Source: Venatoribacter cucullus
Lineage (GTDB): Bacteria; Pseudomonadota; Gammaproteobacteria; Pseudomonadales; Oceanobacteraceae
Reading direction: 5' to 3'
Length of the DNA: 64,000 nucleotides
Assembly (NCBI RefSeq): GCF_016132445.1
Contig: NZ_CP046056.1
Span: forward strand, 2,349,501-2,413,500
Made by a program: the position numbers and the translations under genes
The notes under the pieces: model-generated
Database searches by the model: none
The model's input: the letters and a program-made list of their open reading frames with translations, nothing else
What the model was told of the DNA's origin: nothing
Shown here: in pieces, positions 9,114 through 20,381 of the stretch
Numbering within the stretch: the stretch's first letter is position 1
How the letters are laid out: every line of letters starts with the position of its first letter

Positions 9114-9200
9114 GAAGATTTCTGCAGCAACCTTGTGCGCCATGGAAGGCGCACATGAGCCTCCATGGAAGGATTCACGGCGAGTTGCGAAGAAATCTTC
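9114..9200. repeat. Structured intergenic stem-loop element
   Basis: Outer arms GAAGATTTCT(gca)GCAAC and GTTGCGAAGAAATCTTC can pair with one small irregularity. Inside is a perfect 8-bp hairpin TGTGCGCC-ATGGAA-GGCGCACA (9134-9154), and CCATGGAAGG occurs a second time around 9163. The element lies between the convergent algW and hisC genes and has no good reading frame. I recall similar CCATGGA-rich intergenic repeats in marine Gammaproteobacteria, but this was not checked. Confidence 0.55.
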
Positions 9201-9230
9201 TGGGCAAGCAATATTGTTCAGAACCATATA

Positions 9231-9261
9231 AAAAACGGGCCAGTCATTGGCCCGTTTTTTT
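9231..9261. terminator. Bidirectional intrinsic terminator between algW and hisC
   Basis: Stem AACGGGCCA / TGGCCCGTT with a 5-nt loop, an A-run on the left and T7 on the right. It can terminate both the plus-strand protease gene and the minus-strand mla-murA-his run that ends at 9280. Confidence 0.85.
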
Positions 9262-9279
9262 ATCGCCTGCGCTGTGAAT

Positions 9280-10344
9280 TTACAGCGCCTTCAATGCATC
9301 CAGCAGAATCTGGTTCTGCTCGTCGGTGCCGATGGTAATGCGCAGAAACTGGGCAATGCGTGGCGTTTTAAAATGCCGCACGATAATGCCCTGCTCCCGT
9401 AATGCCTGCGCCAGTTGCGCGGCATCTTTATCGGCATGACGGGCAAAGACAAAATTTGCCGCTGATGGCAGCACGTCAAAACCCAGCTGTTCCAAACCCG
9501 CCACCACCGCCTCACGGCTGTTAATAACACGAGCACAGGTATCGTTAAAATACTCGCGGTCATCGAAGGCCGCAGCCGCACCGGCAATGGCCATGCGATC
9601 GAGCGGATAGGAGTTAAAGCTGTTTTTAATACGCTCTAACGCTTCGATTAAATCCGGGTGCCCTACCGCAATGCCGACGCGCAAACCGGCCAGTGAACGG
9701 GATTTCGACAACGTCTGCGTGACCAGTAAATTCGGGTATTGATTCACCAGCGCTATGGCCGACTCACCACCAAAATCCACATAAGCTTCGTCCACCAGCA
9801 CCACAGTATCGGTGTTTTGCTTAAGCAGTTGTTCAACCGCGGCTAATGGCAACAGGCAGCCGGTGGGCGCATTGGGGTTGGGGAAAATAATGCCGCCGTT
9901 TTCACCGGCATTAGCACGGAAATAATCGGCGATATTAATCTGGAAATTTTCATCCAGCGGAATCGGTTTCGGTTCAATGCCGTACAGGCCGCAATACACC
10001 GGATAAAAGCTGTAGGTAATATCCGGAAACAACAGCGGCTTGCCGTGCTGGAACAAAGCATGGAAGGCATGCGCCAGCACTTCGTCAGAACCGTTACCGA
10101 CAAACACCTGATTGGCCTCTACACCGTAATACCGGGCCACCGCTTGTTTCAGGCGGTCGCCATTCGGGTCGGGGTACAAACGCAGATCGTCGTTAACCTC
10201 GGCCTGCATCGCCGCAATGGCTTGGGGCGATGGGCCATAGGGATTTTCGTTGGTATTCAGCTTCACCAGCCGCGTCATTTTCGGCTGTTCACCCGGCACA
10301 TAGGGCACCAGGTCTTTAACGAACGGGCTCCAGAACTGGCTCAT
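9280..10344 (-). CDS. hisC: Histidinol-phosphate aminotransferase
   Basis: A 354-residue PLP-dependent fold-type I aminotransferase that converts imidazole-acetol phosphate and glutamate to histidinol phosphate. The PLP lysine is Lys214 in [10 protein letters not shown], and VGNGSDE and [10 protein letters not shown] are the usual cofactor-contact motifs. The N-terminal [13 protein letters not shown] segment is typical of HisC. It is the last gene of the mla-ibaG-murA-hisG-hisD-hisC run, starting 5 bp after hisD, and is followed by a strong terminator. Confidence 0.95.
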   Translation of the reverse strand: MSQFWSPFVKDLVPYVPGEQPKMTRLVKLNTNENPYGPSPQAIAAMQAEVNDDLRLYPDPNGDRLKQAVARYYGVEANQVFVGNGSDEVLAHAFHALFQHGKPLLFPDITYSFYPVYCGLYGIEPKPIPLDENFQINIADYFRANAGENGGIIFPNPNAPTGCLLPLAAVEQLLKQNTDTVVLVDEAYVDFGGESAIALVNQYPNLLVTQTLSKSRSLAGLRVGIAVGHPDLIEALERIKNSFNSYPLDRMAIAGAAAAFDDREYFNDTCARVINSREAVVAGLEQLGFDVLPSAANFVFARHADKDAAQLAQALREQGIIVRHFKTPRIAQFLRITIGTDEQNQILLDALKAL

Positions 10345-10349
10345 GGCAA

Positions 10350-11654
10350 TCAGTCCTTAATCCGGTATTCCGCCGAACGGGCGTGGGCGGTTAAAAATTC
10401 ACCGCGCGCCAGTACCGAAGCTATTTTACCCATCTCAGACGCGCCATCCGCCGAGCACATAATTAATGATGAGCGCTTCTGGAAATCGTACACGCCCAGC
10501 GGTGACGAAAAACGCGCCGTGCCGGAAGTCGGCAATACGTGGTTCGGCCCGGCGCAATAATCGCCCAATGCTTCAGCGGTATAACGCCCCATAAAAATCG
10601 CCCCGGCATGGCGAATCTGCGGCAGCCAGGCTTGCGGATTTTCGACCGATAATTCCAGGTGCTCCGGTGCAATGCGGTTAATAATGGCAATGGCATCGGC
10701 ATCGCTCTGGGCGTGAATAAAAGCGCCACGGTTGATCAGCGAAGTACGGATAATTTCCTGACGCTCCATGGTCGGCAGCAGTTTATCGACTGAGGCCTTT
10801 ACCGCATCCAGAAACGCCGCGTCGGTGCTCACCAGAATGGATTGCGCATCTTCGTCGTGCTCGGCCTGGGAAAATAAATCCATAGCGATCCAATCCGGGT
10901 CGGTTTTGCCGTCGCACACCACCAGAATTTCCGACGGGCCGGCAATCATGTCGATACCGACCTGGCCAAAAACCGCGCGCTTGGCGGTCGCCACATAAAT
11001 ATTTCCCGGGCCAACGATTTTATCGACCTGCGGCACGGTTGCGGTACCGTACGCCAGCGCCGCCACCGCCTGGGCACCCCCCACGGTAAAGACGCGGCTG
11101 ACGCCGGCCGCCGCCGCCGCCGCCAGCACCAGCTGGTTCAGTTCACCACCCGGCGTTGGTACCACCATAATAATTTCCGGCACGCCGGCGACATGGGCCG
11201 GGATTGCATTCATCAGTACCGACGACGGATACGCCGCTTTGCCACCGGGCACATAAATGCCCACGCGGTCCATCGGCGTCACTTTCTGGCCCAGCAAGGT
11301 GCCGTCCGCTTCGGTGTAGCTCCAGGAATCCTGCTTTTGTTTTTCGTGGTAGGCACGCACCCGTTCGGCGGCAGCCAGCAAGGCATCACGTTGCGCCGGT
11401 GGCAGGGTATCCAGCGCCTGCTGTAATTGCTGCTGGGTTAATTCCAGCTGCGCCATGGACGCCACGGCCATACGGTCGAATTGATTGGTGTATTCGATCA
11501 GCGCGTCATCACCACGGGTACGGATCGCATCAATAATATCGGTAACGGTTTTTTGCACACCGGCATCGGAAACCGCTTCCCATGCCAGCAGGTTATTCAT
11601 CTGTTCCGCAAAATCGTTCTGAGCGGAGCTGAAACGACGGATTTCAATACTCAT
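10350..11654 (-). CDS. hisD: Histidinol dehydrogenase
   Basis: A 434-residue zinc enzyme that makes the last two NAD-dependent oxidations from histidinol to histidine. [30 protein letters not shown] and APEHLEL cover the cofactor, metal and catalytic segments of the family, and the length is normal. It lies between hisG (18-bp gap) and hisC. Together these supply only three histidine steps; the remaining his genes are not in this window. Confidence 0.95.
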   Translation of the reverse strand: MSIEIRRFSSAQNDFAEQMNNLLAWEAVSDAGVQKTVTDIIDAIRTRGDDALIEYTNQFDRMAVASMAQLELTQQQLQQALDTLPPAQRDALLAAAERVRAYHEKQKQDSWSYTEADGTLLGQKVTPMDRVGIYVPGGKAAYPSSVLMNAIPAHVAGVPEIIMVVPTPGGELNQLVLAAAAAAGVSRVFTVGGAQAVAALAYGTATVPQVDKIVGPGNIYVATAKRAVFGQVGIDMIAGPSEILVVCDGKTDPDWIAMDLFSQAEHDEDAQSILVSTDAAFLDAVKASVDKLLPTMERQEIIRTSLINRGAFIHAQSDADAIAIINRIAPEHLELSVENPQAWLPQIRHAGAIFMGRYTAEALGDYCAGPNHVLPTSGTARFSSPLGVYDFQKRSSLIMCSADGASEMGKIASVLARGEFLTAHARSAEYRIKD

Positions 11655-11672
11655 ACATCACTCCTGCAGACA

Positions 11673-12323
11673 TTAAGCGCGGGCATTGCGCTGGCGTTCT
11701 ACCGCCGCGGCCATCTGATCAATAATCGGCTGAATCTGCGCGTGTTTCACTTTCATCGCCGCCCGGCCGGCGACCAGCCGCGAGCTGATCGGGGCAATTA
11801 AATCCCGTGCTTCCAGACCGTTGGCTTTTAAGGTATTGCCGGTGTCGACAATGTCCACGATCATATCGGCCAGCCCCATAATGGGCGCCAGTTCCATACC
11901 GCCGTAGAGCTTAATAATATCGACCTGACGGCCCTGCTCGGCAAAATAACGCTTCGCCACATTGACGAATTTGGTCGCCACTTTTAAGCGCCCCTGCGGC
12001 ATCACAAAATCCTTCAATGCAGCAGTCATTAAGCGGCAGCGGGCAATATCCAGATCCAGCGGTTCGCACAGGTTATCGCTGCCGTATTCCATCAGCACAT
12101 CTTTACCCGCCACGCCCAGATCGGCCGCGCCGTATTCCACATAGGTGGGTACGTCGGTGGCACGGATCACCACCAGCTTGATGTGCTCGTGGTTGGTATC
12201 GAAAATCAGCTTGCGACTCTTATGAATATCTTCGGCCGGATGAATGCCGGCTTCCGCCAGCAGGGGTAAGGTGTCATCCAGAATGCGGCCCTTGGACAGG
12301 GCAATGGTTAACGGCTGAGTCAT
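11673..12323 (-). CDS. hisG: ATP phosphoribosyltransferase, short form
   Basis: A 216-residue catalytic subunit for the first step of histidine synthesis (ATP plus PRPP). It starts [13 protein letters not shown] and has the [15 protein letters not shown] and DIVDTGNTL motifs. It lacks the C-terminal regulatory ACT-like domain of the 290-300-residue HisG, so it is the short form, which by family knowledge needs the HisZ subunit for activity and histidine feedback. hisZ is not in the window. Confidence 0.93.
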   Translation of the reverse strand: MTQPLTIALSKGRILDDTLPLLAEAGIHPAEDIHKSRKLIFDTNHEHIKLVVIRATDVPTYVEYGAADLGVAGKDVLMEYGSDNLCEPLDLDIARCRLMTAALKDFVMPQGRLKVATKFVNVAKRYFAEQGRQVDIIKLYGGMELAPIMGLADMIVDIVDTGNTLKANGLEARDLIAPISSRLVAGRAAMKVKHAQIQPIIDQMAAAVERQRNARA

Positions 12324-12350
12324 GCGCTGCCGATCCTCTTCAATAATGTC

Positions 12351-13861
<1,511 letters not shown>

Positions 13862-13908
13862 AACTGTTTCACCATTGCTAGCCGGAAAAGCGCGACATCA
13901 TAGCGGAA

Positions 13909-14238
13909 TTATGCCGCCGGGCGAAGCAAAGGCCCGAATACCGGTTCCAGATCACTGATACGGATAATGGGTTCCATGTGTTCCGGCAGACATTCAATGT
14001 ACAGGGCTTTATTCAGGGCCGTGGCCGCACGCAGCCACTCCAGCAGCAGGGCAACCCCGGCACTGGATACCTGGCCCACCTGCTGCAGATTGACGGTCCA
14101 TTCGTCGCCGGCCTGTTGCAGCAGCGCCAGCCCCTGCGGCAGCACGTCGACCACGGTCTTGTGGGTAAGGTCACCGCTGAGCTGCGCCCGGCTGGCACCA
14201 GCAGACTGCAGGGACGCCGGTTGAGGCTGAACAACCAT
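13909..14238 (-). CDS. mlaB: STAS-domain protein MlaB
   Basis: A 109-residue single-domain STAS protein. In the Mla phospholipid transporter MlaB binds the MlaF ATPase and is needed for its stability and activity. The VNLQQVGQVSSAGVALLLEWLR segment has the STAS serine (about residue 65). It starts only 12 bp after the mlaD stop; in E. coli and Pseudomonas mlaC usually sits between mlaD and mlaB, and here no space for it exists. The assignment rests on context plus the STAS pattern. Confidence 0.82.
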   Translation of the reverse strand: MVVQPQPASLQSAGASRAQLSGDLTHKTVVDVLPQGLALLQQAGDEWTVNLQQVGQVSSAGVALLLEWLRAATALNKALYIECLPEHMEPIIRISDLEPVFGPLLRPAA

Positions 14239-14250
14239 AGGCTTCTCCCG

Positions 14251-14709
14251 TTACTCTTCGGCTTTGCTGAACAGGAAACGGCCGATCAGCTCTTCCAGCA
14301 CAATGGCCGACTGGGTGTCTTCGATCCAGTCACCGTGCTTCAGATTCTCATCTTCGGCGCCAACGCTGATACCGATGTACTTCTCACCCAGCAAACCGGC
14401 GGTCAGAATTGCAGCCGAGCTGTCCACGGAAATGGTGCTCATGGATTTGTTGATCTCCATCTCCACCACCGCGGCATACCACTCGTGGTCCAGATAAATT
14501 TTGCTGACCCGGCCGATGGTCACGCCAGCCATCGACACCTTGGCGCGTTCGGTCAGACCACCCAGATTCTCAAAGCGGGCCTTCACCGTGTAGGTGTCGC
14601 CGTTATCCTGCAACGACAGACCACTGACCCGGAACGCCATCAGCACCAACGCAATAATGCCCAGCACCATAAAGGCGCCCACACTCAGTTCAATAAAACG
14701 CATACGCAT
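14251..14709 (-). CDS. mlaD: Phospholipid transport MCE-domain protein MlaD
   Basis: A 152-residue protein with one N-terminal membrane helix (about 8-27) and a single MCE/MlaD domain (about 38-115). MlaD forms a hexameric ring in the periplasm on top of the MlaFEB complex and carries phospholipid between the membranes. Motifs include FENLGGL, VSMAGVTIGRV and LGEKYIGIS. It lies 2 bp downstream of mlaE. Confidence 0.92.
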   Translation of the reverse strand: MRMRFIELSVGAFMVLGIIALVLMAFRVSGLSLQDNGDTYTVKARFENLGGLTERAKVSMAGVTIGRVSKIYLDHEWYAAVVEMEINKSMSTISVDSSAAILTAGLLGEKYIGISVGAEDENLKHGDWIEDTQSAIVLEELIGRFLFSKAEE

Positions 14710-14711
14710 AA

Positions 14712-15494
14712 TCAGACGCCTCCCAGCATCACGGCCGTCAGAACAAAATCGAGCCCCAGCACCGCCAGGGAGGAAATCACCACCGTCTGGGTGGTGGCCT
14801 TACCAATACCTTCCGAAGTCGGCACCGAATCGTAGCCCTGGTACACCGCAATCCAGGTCACGACGATGCCAAACACGATGGACTTGATCACGCCCTTGAT
14901 CACGTCATCATAAAACTCCACCGCCGACTGCATATTGCCCCAGTAGGCACCGTCGTCGATGCCGAGCATATCGATGGCGACAAACGCGCCGCCCCAGATG
15001 CCCACGGTCGAAAACAGTAACGCCAGAATGGGCATGGAAATAATGCCGGCCCACAGGCGCGGGGTAATTACCCGTTTGAGCGGATCAACCCCCATCATCT
15101 CCATGGCGGATAACTGCTCGGTGGCTTTCATCAGGCCGATTTCCGCGGTCAGCGCCGAACCGGCACGGCCGGCAAACAACAAGGCGGTAACCACCGGCCC
15201 CAGTTCGCGCAGCAGGGTCAGCGACACCATGGTGCCCAGCGCCGCAGCGGAACCAAAATCGACCAGAATGTTGTAGCCCTGCAAGCCCAGCACCATGCCG
15301 ACGAAAAAGCCGGCCACCACAATAATAATGAGCGAGCGGATGCCGACGGCGTAAATCTGTTTCAGCAGGTCGGCAAAACCGGCACTGCCCGGGCCACCCC
15401 AGAAAACGGAATGCCACAACAGCAGCGTGGCCCGGCCGATGGACTCCATCGCCAGCACACCACGCTTACCGATATTCTGTAGTTGTTGCAGCAT
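14712..15494 (-). CDS. mlaE: Phospholipid ABC transporter permease MlaE
   Basis: A 260-residue integral membrane protein of the MlaE family with about five to six membrane segments. The central MKATEQLSAMEMMGVDPLKRV segment is the cytoplasmic coupling helix typical of this family. It forms the inner-membrane core of the Mla lipid transporter with MlaF, MlaB and MlaD. Its ATG shares one base with the mlaF stop (TGATG), so translation is probably coupled. Confidence 0.93.
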   Translation of the reverse strand: MLQQLQNIGKRGVLAMESIGRATLLLWHSVFWGGPGSAGFADLLKQIYAVGIRSLIIIVVAGFFVGMVLGLQGYNILVDFGSAAALGTMVSLTLLRELGPVVTALLFAGRAGSALTAEIGLMKATEQLSAMEMMGVDPLKRVITPRLWAGIISMPILALLFSTVGIWGGAFVAIDMLGIDDGAYWGNMQSAVEFYDDVIKGVIKSIVFGIVVTWIAVYQGYDSVPTSEGIGKATTQTVVISSLAVLGLDFVLTAVMLGGV

Positions 15495-16306
15495 CAGCTC
15501 ACTCCGTTCAGCAGTTCCTGACGGTAATCATCCGCCGGATAATGGAAAGGCATCGGGCCGTCGGGCTCGCCGCGTAAAAACTGCCGCACTTCGGCATTGT
15601 CAGAATCCAGCAGCTCCTGTGGCGTGCCAAACCCGATCACCTTGCCGCCGGAAATCACGCACAGATAGTCGGCAATGGCACAGGATTCTTCCACATCGTG
15701 CGACACCAATAAGCTGGTTAAGCCCAGGGCTTCGTTGAGGCCGCGGATTAACTTGACGATCATGCCCATGGATACCGGATCAAGGCCGGTAAAGGGCTCA
15801 TCGTACATAATCAGTTCCGGGTCCATGGCGATGGAACGCGCCAGCGCCACCCGCCGGGCCATACCGCCGGATAACTCTGCCGGCATCATCTTACGCGCAC
15901 CCCGCAAGCCCACCGCTTCCAGCTTCATTAACACCAGATCGCGGATCATGGATTCCGGCAGTTTGGTATGAATGCGCAATGGGAAGGCGACGTTGTCAAA
16001 CACGCTGAGATCGGTAAACAACGCCCCGGTCTGGAACAGCATGCCCATTTTCTCCCGGCGCATTTCCAGCAAACCGGTGCGGGATAATTGCGGAACATTT
16101 TCCCCGGCCACCACCAGCTCTCCGGCATCGGGCAACAGCTGGCCGCCGATCAGGCGCAGCAGCGTGGTTTTACCGGTGCCGCTAGGGCCCATAATGGCGG
16201 TGACTTTGCCGCGCGGAAAATCCACCGACAAATCGTTAAAGATCATTCTCTCGCCACGGCTGAAACTCAGCCCGCGGATCGAGACATAGGACTCTGGCAA
16301 GGACAT
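15494..16306 (-). CDS. mlaF: Phospholipid ABC transporter ATPase MlaF
   Basis: A 270-residue ABC ATPase that powers the Mla lipid transporter. Walker A GPSGTGKT, signature LSGGMARR and Walker B LIMYDEPFTGLDP are all present. The start at 16306 (MSLPESY) is chosen because GGGAG lies 8 nt upstream and the family begins here; the frame stays open upstream to 16471, but that part is unlike the family. It is the first gene of a long minus-strand run through to hisC and is divergent from the CaCA exchanger gene. Confidence 0.93.
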   Translation of the reverse strand: MSLPESYVSIRGLSFSRGERMIFNDLSVDFPRGKVTAIMGPSGTGKTTLLRLIGGQLLPDAGELVVAGENVPQLSRTGLLEMRREKMGMLFQTGALFTDLSVFDNVAFPLRIHTKLPESMIRDLVLMKLEAVGLRGARKMMPAELSGGMARRVALARSIAMDPELIMYDEPFTGLDPVSMGMIVKLIRGLNEALGLTSLLVSHDVEESCAIADYLCVISGGKVIGFGTPQELLDSDNAEVRQFLRGEPDGPMPFHYPADDYRQELLNGVS

Positions 16307-16506
16307 GCCGACACTCCCGGTCGCCGTCAAAACGTTGCCGGTAGCATAACGGATGCCCGATACAGAACCAAACGACAGCCGCCGCTGGTTGCGGCCACTA
16401 GTAAAACGCTGCGTTGCACCGGAACGAGACAATTCTTCTGTACATTGCGTGCAGCCATCCCTCCGGTACAATGCCGGCTGATCTTTTTCTGTGGATACCC
16501 ATCCTC

Positions 16507-17466
16507 ATGCTGACTGCAGTTGCTCTGATTATCGCCGGCCTGATTATTCTGGTCTGGAGTGCGGATAAATTTGTTATTGGTGCCGCCGCCACCGCCCGCC
16601 ATCTGGGTATGTCGCCGCTGCTGGTCGGCCTGACCATCGTTGCCATGGGTACCTCGGCACCGGAAGTCTTTGTTTCCATCATGGCCGCCCTCGATGGTGC
16701 CGGTAACCTGGCCGTGGGTAATGCCCTGGGTTCCAACATTACCAATATTGGCCTGGTGCTGGGCATCACGGCCCTGATCAGTCCGATTCCGCTGCAGAAA
16801 AAATTATTGAAAAAAGAACTGCCACTGCTGGTGCTGGTCAGCATTATCGGTGGTCTGGTGCTGATGGACCTGGAACTGAATTTAACCGATGCCCTGATCC
16901 TGTTCGCCGCCATGGGCTTTGCTCTGTATCTGATGTTCCTGAATTCCAGCGAATCCGGTGAACCCATTGTCGATGAAGACGAAGCCGCCGAAATTGAAAA
17001 CACCCCGATGCGCAAAGCCCTGCTGCTGATGGTGCTGGGGCTGGCAGCATTGCTGGTCAGCTCACGCATGCTGGTCGATGGCGCGGTCAGCGTGGCCACC
17101 TTCTATGGCGTCAGCGAACTGGTGATTGGTTTAACCATCGTGGCCATCGGCACCAGCCTGCCGGAGCTGGCCGCTTCGGTCGCCAGCGCCCTGAAAGGCC
17201 ACCACGATATCGCCATCGGTAACGTCATCGGCTCCAACATTTTCAATATGCTCACCGTAATGCCGGTGCCGGGTCTGCTGGCCGTCACCCAGGTAGAAAG
17301 CATGGCACTGTACCGCGACTATGCCGTTATGATGGTGATGACCCTGATGCTGCTGGCTTTGTTTGTGGTGAATTACCGCAAGGGCACCATGGGGCGTTTT
17401 TCCGGTCTGTTATTAACCGGGGGTTTTACCGCCTATCTTCTGTACCTGTTTATTGAAGCAAGCTGA
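16507..17466 (+). CDS. CaCA-family sodium/calcium exchanger (YrbG-like)
   Basis: A 319-residue membrane protein with about ten helices in two homologous halves. Each half carries an alpha-repeat: GLTIVAMGTSAPE (about 42-54) with GNALGSNITNIG, and GLTIVAIGTSLPE with GNVIGSNIFNM. These are the ion-binding motifs of cation/Ca2+ exchangers. ATG 16507 is preferred by family length; ATG 16471 is possible. The same gene heads the kdsD-lpt cluster in Pseudomonas and E. coli (yrbG). Its stop is a few bases from the kdsD start. The physiological ion is not known from sequence. Confidence 0.87.
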   Translation: MLTAVALIIAGLIILVWSADKFVIGAAATARHLGMSPLLVGLTIVAMGTSAPEVFVSIMAALDGAGNLAVGNALGSNITNIGLVLGITALISPIPLQKKLLKKELPLLVLVSIIGGLVLMDLELNLTDALILFAAMGFALYLMFLNSSESGEPIVDEDEAAEIENTPMRKALLLMVLGLAALLVSSRMLVDGAVSVATFYGVSELVIGLTIVAIGTSLPELAASVASALKGHHDIAIGNVIGSNIFNMLTVMPVPGLLAVTQVESMALYRDYAVMMVMTLMLLALFVVNYRKGTMGRFSGLLLTGGFTAYLLYLFIEAS

Positions 17467-18440
17467 TGAGCACCGATCTGAACTTTAATTTTGAACAATC
17501 CGCCCGCCGCACCATTACGCTGGAACAACAGGCGGTTGGCCAACTGTTACAGCGCCTGAGCGGTACCTTCAACACCGCCTGCCGCCTGATCCTGCAGTGC
17601 CAGGGCCGGGTGGTCGTCACCGGCATGGGCAAATCCGGTCATATCGGCAGCAAACTGGCGGCCACCCTCGCCAGCACCGGCACCCCGGCTTTTTTTGTGC
17701 ACCCGGGCGAAGCCAGCCACGGCGATATGGGCATGATCCAGCCCACCGACGTGGTGATTGCCCTGTCCAACTCCGGCGAAACCGGCGAAGTGACCAGCCT
17801 GTTACCCTTGCTGAAACGCATGGGCACGGCGCTGATCAGCATGACCGGCAACCCCGCTTCCACCCTGGCAAAAGCGGCCGACGCCCACCTGGATACCGGC
17901 GTGGAACAGGAAGCCTGCCCGCTTAATCTGGCTCCCACCTCCTCCACCACCTGTGCACTGGTGATGGGCGATGCACTGGCCGTAGCCTTACTGGAAGCAC
18001 GCGGCTTTACCGCCGAAGACTTTGCCTTTTCCCATCCGGGCGGTTCGCTGGGCCGGCGCCTGCTGCTGAAAGTGGATGACATTATGCACACTGGTGCCGG
18101 CATTCCCGTGGTGGGGCCGGAAGCCACACTGTCGCAGGCACTGTTGGTGGTAACCTCCAAAGGTCTGGGCATGACCACCGTGCAACAGGATGGTCAGCTG
18201 CTGGGTATTTTTACCGACGGCGACCTGCGCCGGGCTATTGATCAGGGGGTTGATATTCACACCGCCACCATGGCCGATGTGATGACCCGCGGTGGCAAAG
18301 CCACCCGTCCCGGCACCCTGGCCGCTGAAGCCCTGAAAATTATGGAAGACAACAAGATCAACGCCCTGGTCGTCAAAGACGGCGACCAGGCGGCCGGCGT
18401 CCTGACCATGCACGATCTGCTGCGGGCGGGCGTGCTCTGA
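17466..18440 (+). CDS. kdsD: Arabinose-5-phosphate isomerase
   Basis: A 324-residue enzyme that interconverts ribulose 5-phosphate and arabinose 5-phosphate, the first step of Kdo synthesis for LPS. An SIS sugar-isomerase domain (about 35-170; GMGKSGHIGSK, SNSGETGE) is followed by two CBS domains (about 208-265 and 273-324). It is placed before the lpt genes as in related genomes. Its TGA shares bases with the ATG of lptC, so the usual next gene kdsC (Kdo-8-phosphate phosphatase) is absent here. Confidence 0.94.
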   Translation: MSTDLNFNFEQSARRTITLEQQAVGQLLQRLSGTFNTACRLILQCQGRVVVTGMGKSGHIGSKLAATLASTGTPAFFVHPGEASHGDMGMIQPTDVVIALSNSGETGEVTSLLPLLKRMGTALISMTGNPASTLAKAADAHLDTGVEQEACPLNLAPTSSTTCALVMGDALAVALLEARGFTAEDFAFSHPGGSLGRRLLLKVDDIMHTGAGIPVVGPEATLSQALLVVTSKGLGMTTVQQDGQLLGIFTDGDLRRAIDQGVDIHTATMADVMTRGGKATRPGTLAAEALKIMEDNKINALVVKDGDQAAGVLTMHDLLRAGVL

Positions 18441-19012
18441 TGCGGAAGCAATACGTTGTCCTGGCACTGGCGCTGCTGGCCGGCATTGGCCTGCTGAACC
18501 TCGACCGGGTAAAAGAAATGCCGGTAACAGCCACCCCGGTGGTCAGTGGAAATGAAGAGGCCGACTATTACGGTGACCAACTGTATCAGCGCCAGTACAA
18601 CGCGGCCGGTCAGCTGGAGCAGAGCTTCCGCGCCGCCACCCTGCAGCATTTTCCGCTGTCTGCCGTGTCGCACTTTACCCGGCCGCGCATTATCACCACG
18701 GCTGAAGACGGCAAAATGTGGCAGATTGATGCCCTGACCGGCGAAGCACTGGACCAGGACGAGCGTCTGACCCTGCGTGAGCAGGTGGAAATCCGCTCCA
18801 TCAACACGCCCGCTGACGACCCGATTACCATCCATACCGACTGGCTGAACTACCATGCCGGGCAGCAGACCGCCACCACCGATGCACCGGTGGTGATCCG
18901 TCATCCGGCCACGCTGACCGAAGCCACCGGCATGACCCTCAATGTCGCTGACCGCACCCTGCAACTTCATCATCAGGTAAACACCCGTTATGTGCCGCAA
19001 GCATCTGAATAA
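18440..19012 (+). CDS. lptC: LPS export protein LptC
   Basis: A 190-residue protein with one N-terminal membrane helix (about 5-20) and a periplasmic beta-jellyroll. LptC joins the LptB2FG ABC transporter to the LptA bridge that carries LPS across the periplasm. The family is weakly conserved; the call uses the N-terminal anchor, the QLEQSFRAATLQHFP segment and its place between kdsD and lptA. Its start is fused to the kdsD stop (TGATG), and its end overlaps lptA by 23 bp. Confidence 0.88.
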   Translation: MRKQYVVLALALLAGIGLLNLDRVKEMPVTATPVVSGNEEADYYGDQLYQRQYNAAGQLEQSFRAATLQHFPLSAVSHFTRPRIITTAEDGKMWQIDALTGEALDQDERLTLREQVEIRSINTPADDPITIHTDWLNYHAGQQTATTDAPVVIRHPATLTEATGMTLNVADRTLQLHHQVNTRYVPQASE

Positions 19013-19565
19013 ACTCTGTGCCGCTGCCCTGCTGCTGCCGGCGCTGGCGTCCGCACTGCCGGAAGACTTCAACCAGGAAGTGGTGATTGTTTCCGACCGC
19101 GCCGAAATTGACCGTCAGGCCGGAGTCGTGATCTATCAGGGCGATGTCCTCCTGACGCAGGGCACCCTGCGTATTGAGTCTGACCGCCTGACAGTGGTCA
19201 GCACCGAAGGCCGGATGGAAAAAGCCACCGCCGAAGGCCAGCCGGCCCGTTATCAGCAGCAGATCAACCCCGGCTCACCGCTGACCCATGCGCACGCGCA
19301 ACGCATCGACTATCTGGCCGCCAATCAGGAAGCCATCCTGATCGGCAATGCCGTACTGCGGCAGGACAGCAACGAAATTACCGGTGAGCGTATCCGCTAC
19401 GATATGAACACCGAAGTCATCTCCGCTGGCCAGCCAGCCGACGCTGGGGAAAAACCGGCCCGGATCAAAGTGATCTTCCAGCCCAAAACCGCTGAGCCGG
19501 CCACAGCGCCCGCTCCGGCAGTAACCGTTCCGGATGCACCGGTTCCGGCGGAGACCCAGCCATGA
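18990..19565 (+). CDS. lptA: LPS periplasmic bridge protein LptA/LptH
   Basis: A 191-residue periplasmic protein with a signal peptide (about 1-22, ending ALASA-LPED). The OstA/LptA jellyroll region (about 30-150) has [16 protein letters not shown] and the GERIRYD pattern. It polymerises into the bridge that moves LPS to LptD/E. An Ala/Pro-rich tail (about 168-191) is probably disordered. The ATG lies inside the lptC end; its stop overlaps the lptB start by 4 bp. Confidence 0.9.
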   Translation: MCRKHLNKLCAAALLLPALASALPEDFNQEVVIVSDRAEIDRQAGVVIYQGDVLLTQGTLRIESDRLTVVSTEGRMEKATAEGQPARYQQQINPGSPLTHAHAQRIDYLAANQEAILIGNAVLRQDSNEITGERIRYDMNTEVISAGQPADAGEKPARIKVIFQPKTAEPATAPAPAVTVPDAPVPAETQP

Positions 19566-20287
19566 AAACCCTGCACGCCGAATCGCTGGCAAAAAGCTAC
19601 GGCAACCGCCAGATCGTTAAAGACGTCTCCATGTCGGTGAACAGCGGCCAGATTGTCGGCCTGCTCGGCCCCAATGGTGCCGGCAAAACCACCTGTTTCT
19701 ATATGATTGTGAATCTGGTGCAGGCGGATAACGGCCGTGTGCGCATCGACGATGAAGACATTAGCCACCTGCCCATGCACGGACGAGCCAAAAAAGGCAT
19801 TGGTTACCTGCCGCAGGAAGCCTCTATTTTCCGCAAGCTGAGCGTGGCCGATAACATTATGGCCATTCTGGAAACCCGCAAAGACCTCGATAAAGCCGGT
19901 AAACAGGCCAAGCTGGAAAGCCTGCTGGATGAGTTTCATATTCAGCATATCCGTGACAGCAAAGGCATGGCGCTGTCCGGTGGCGAACGGCGGCGGGTGG
20001 AAATTGCCCGCGCGCTGGCGGCCGAACCCTCCTTTATTCTGCTCGATGAGCCTTTCGCCGGGGTTGACCCCATCTCCGTTGCCGACATCATGGATATTAT
20101 CCGCCAGCTGAAAGCGCGCGGCATCGGCGTACTGATTACTGACCACAATGTGCGGGAAACACTGGCCATCTGTGAAAAAGCCTATATCGTCGGCGGCGGC
20201 CATATTATTGCCGAAGGTACCGCTGAGCAGGTATTGGCCAACGAACAGGTGCGTAAACAGTATCTCGGAGAAGATTTCCGCCTGTGA
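19562..20287 (+). CDS. lptB: LPS export ABC transporter ATPase LptB
   Basis: A 241-residue ABC ATPase. Walker [10 protein letters not shown] (about 36-44), signature LSGGERRR and Walker [13 protein letters not shown] are followed by the H-loop TDHNVRETL. LptB drives extraction of LPS from the inner membrane with LptF/G. The [10 protein letters not shown] stretch after the Q-loop is typical of LptB. It is the last gene of the kdsD-lpt run and is followed by a promoter-like sequence for rpoN. Confidence 0.95.
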   Translation: MKTLHAESLAKSYGNRQIVKDVSMSVNSGQIVGLLGPNGAGKTTCFYMIVNLVQADNGRVRIDDEDISHLPMHGRAKKGIGYLPQEASIFRKLSVADNIMAILETRKDLDKAGKQAKLESLLDEFHIQHIRDSKGMALSGGERRRVEIARALAAEPSFILLDEPFAGVDPISVADIMDIIRQLKARGIGVLITDHNVRETLAICEKAYIVGGGHIIAEGTAEQVLANEQVRKQYLGEDFRL

Positions 20288-20315
20288 GCCAGTAACTGAC
20301 GTGGTTTGTCAAGGA

Positions 20316-20343
20316 TAGCCAGACCGGGCCCTTGGCGTATAAT
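20316..20343 (+). promoter_or_regulatory. Putative sigma-70 promoter of rpoN
   Basis: A perfect -10 TATAAT (20338-20343) lies 16 bp after a -35-like TAGCCA (20316-20321, 4 of 6 matches). Transcription would start near 20350, about 32 nt before the rpoN ATG, so sigma-54 and the PTS-Ntr genes could be expressed apart from the lpt genes. Confidence 0.55.
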
Positions 20344-20381
20344 GCAACATTAATGCCGTTTTGAGTGAATACTGAAGCCCT

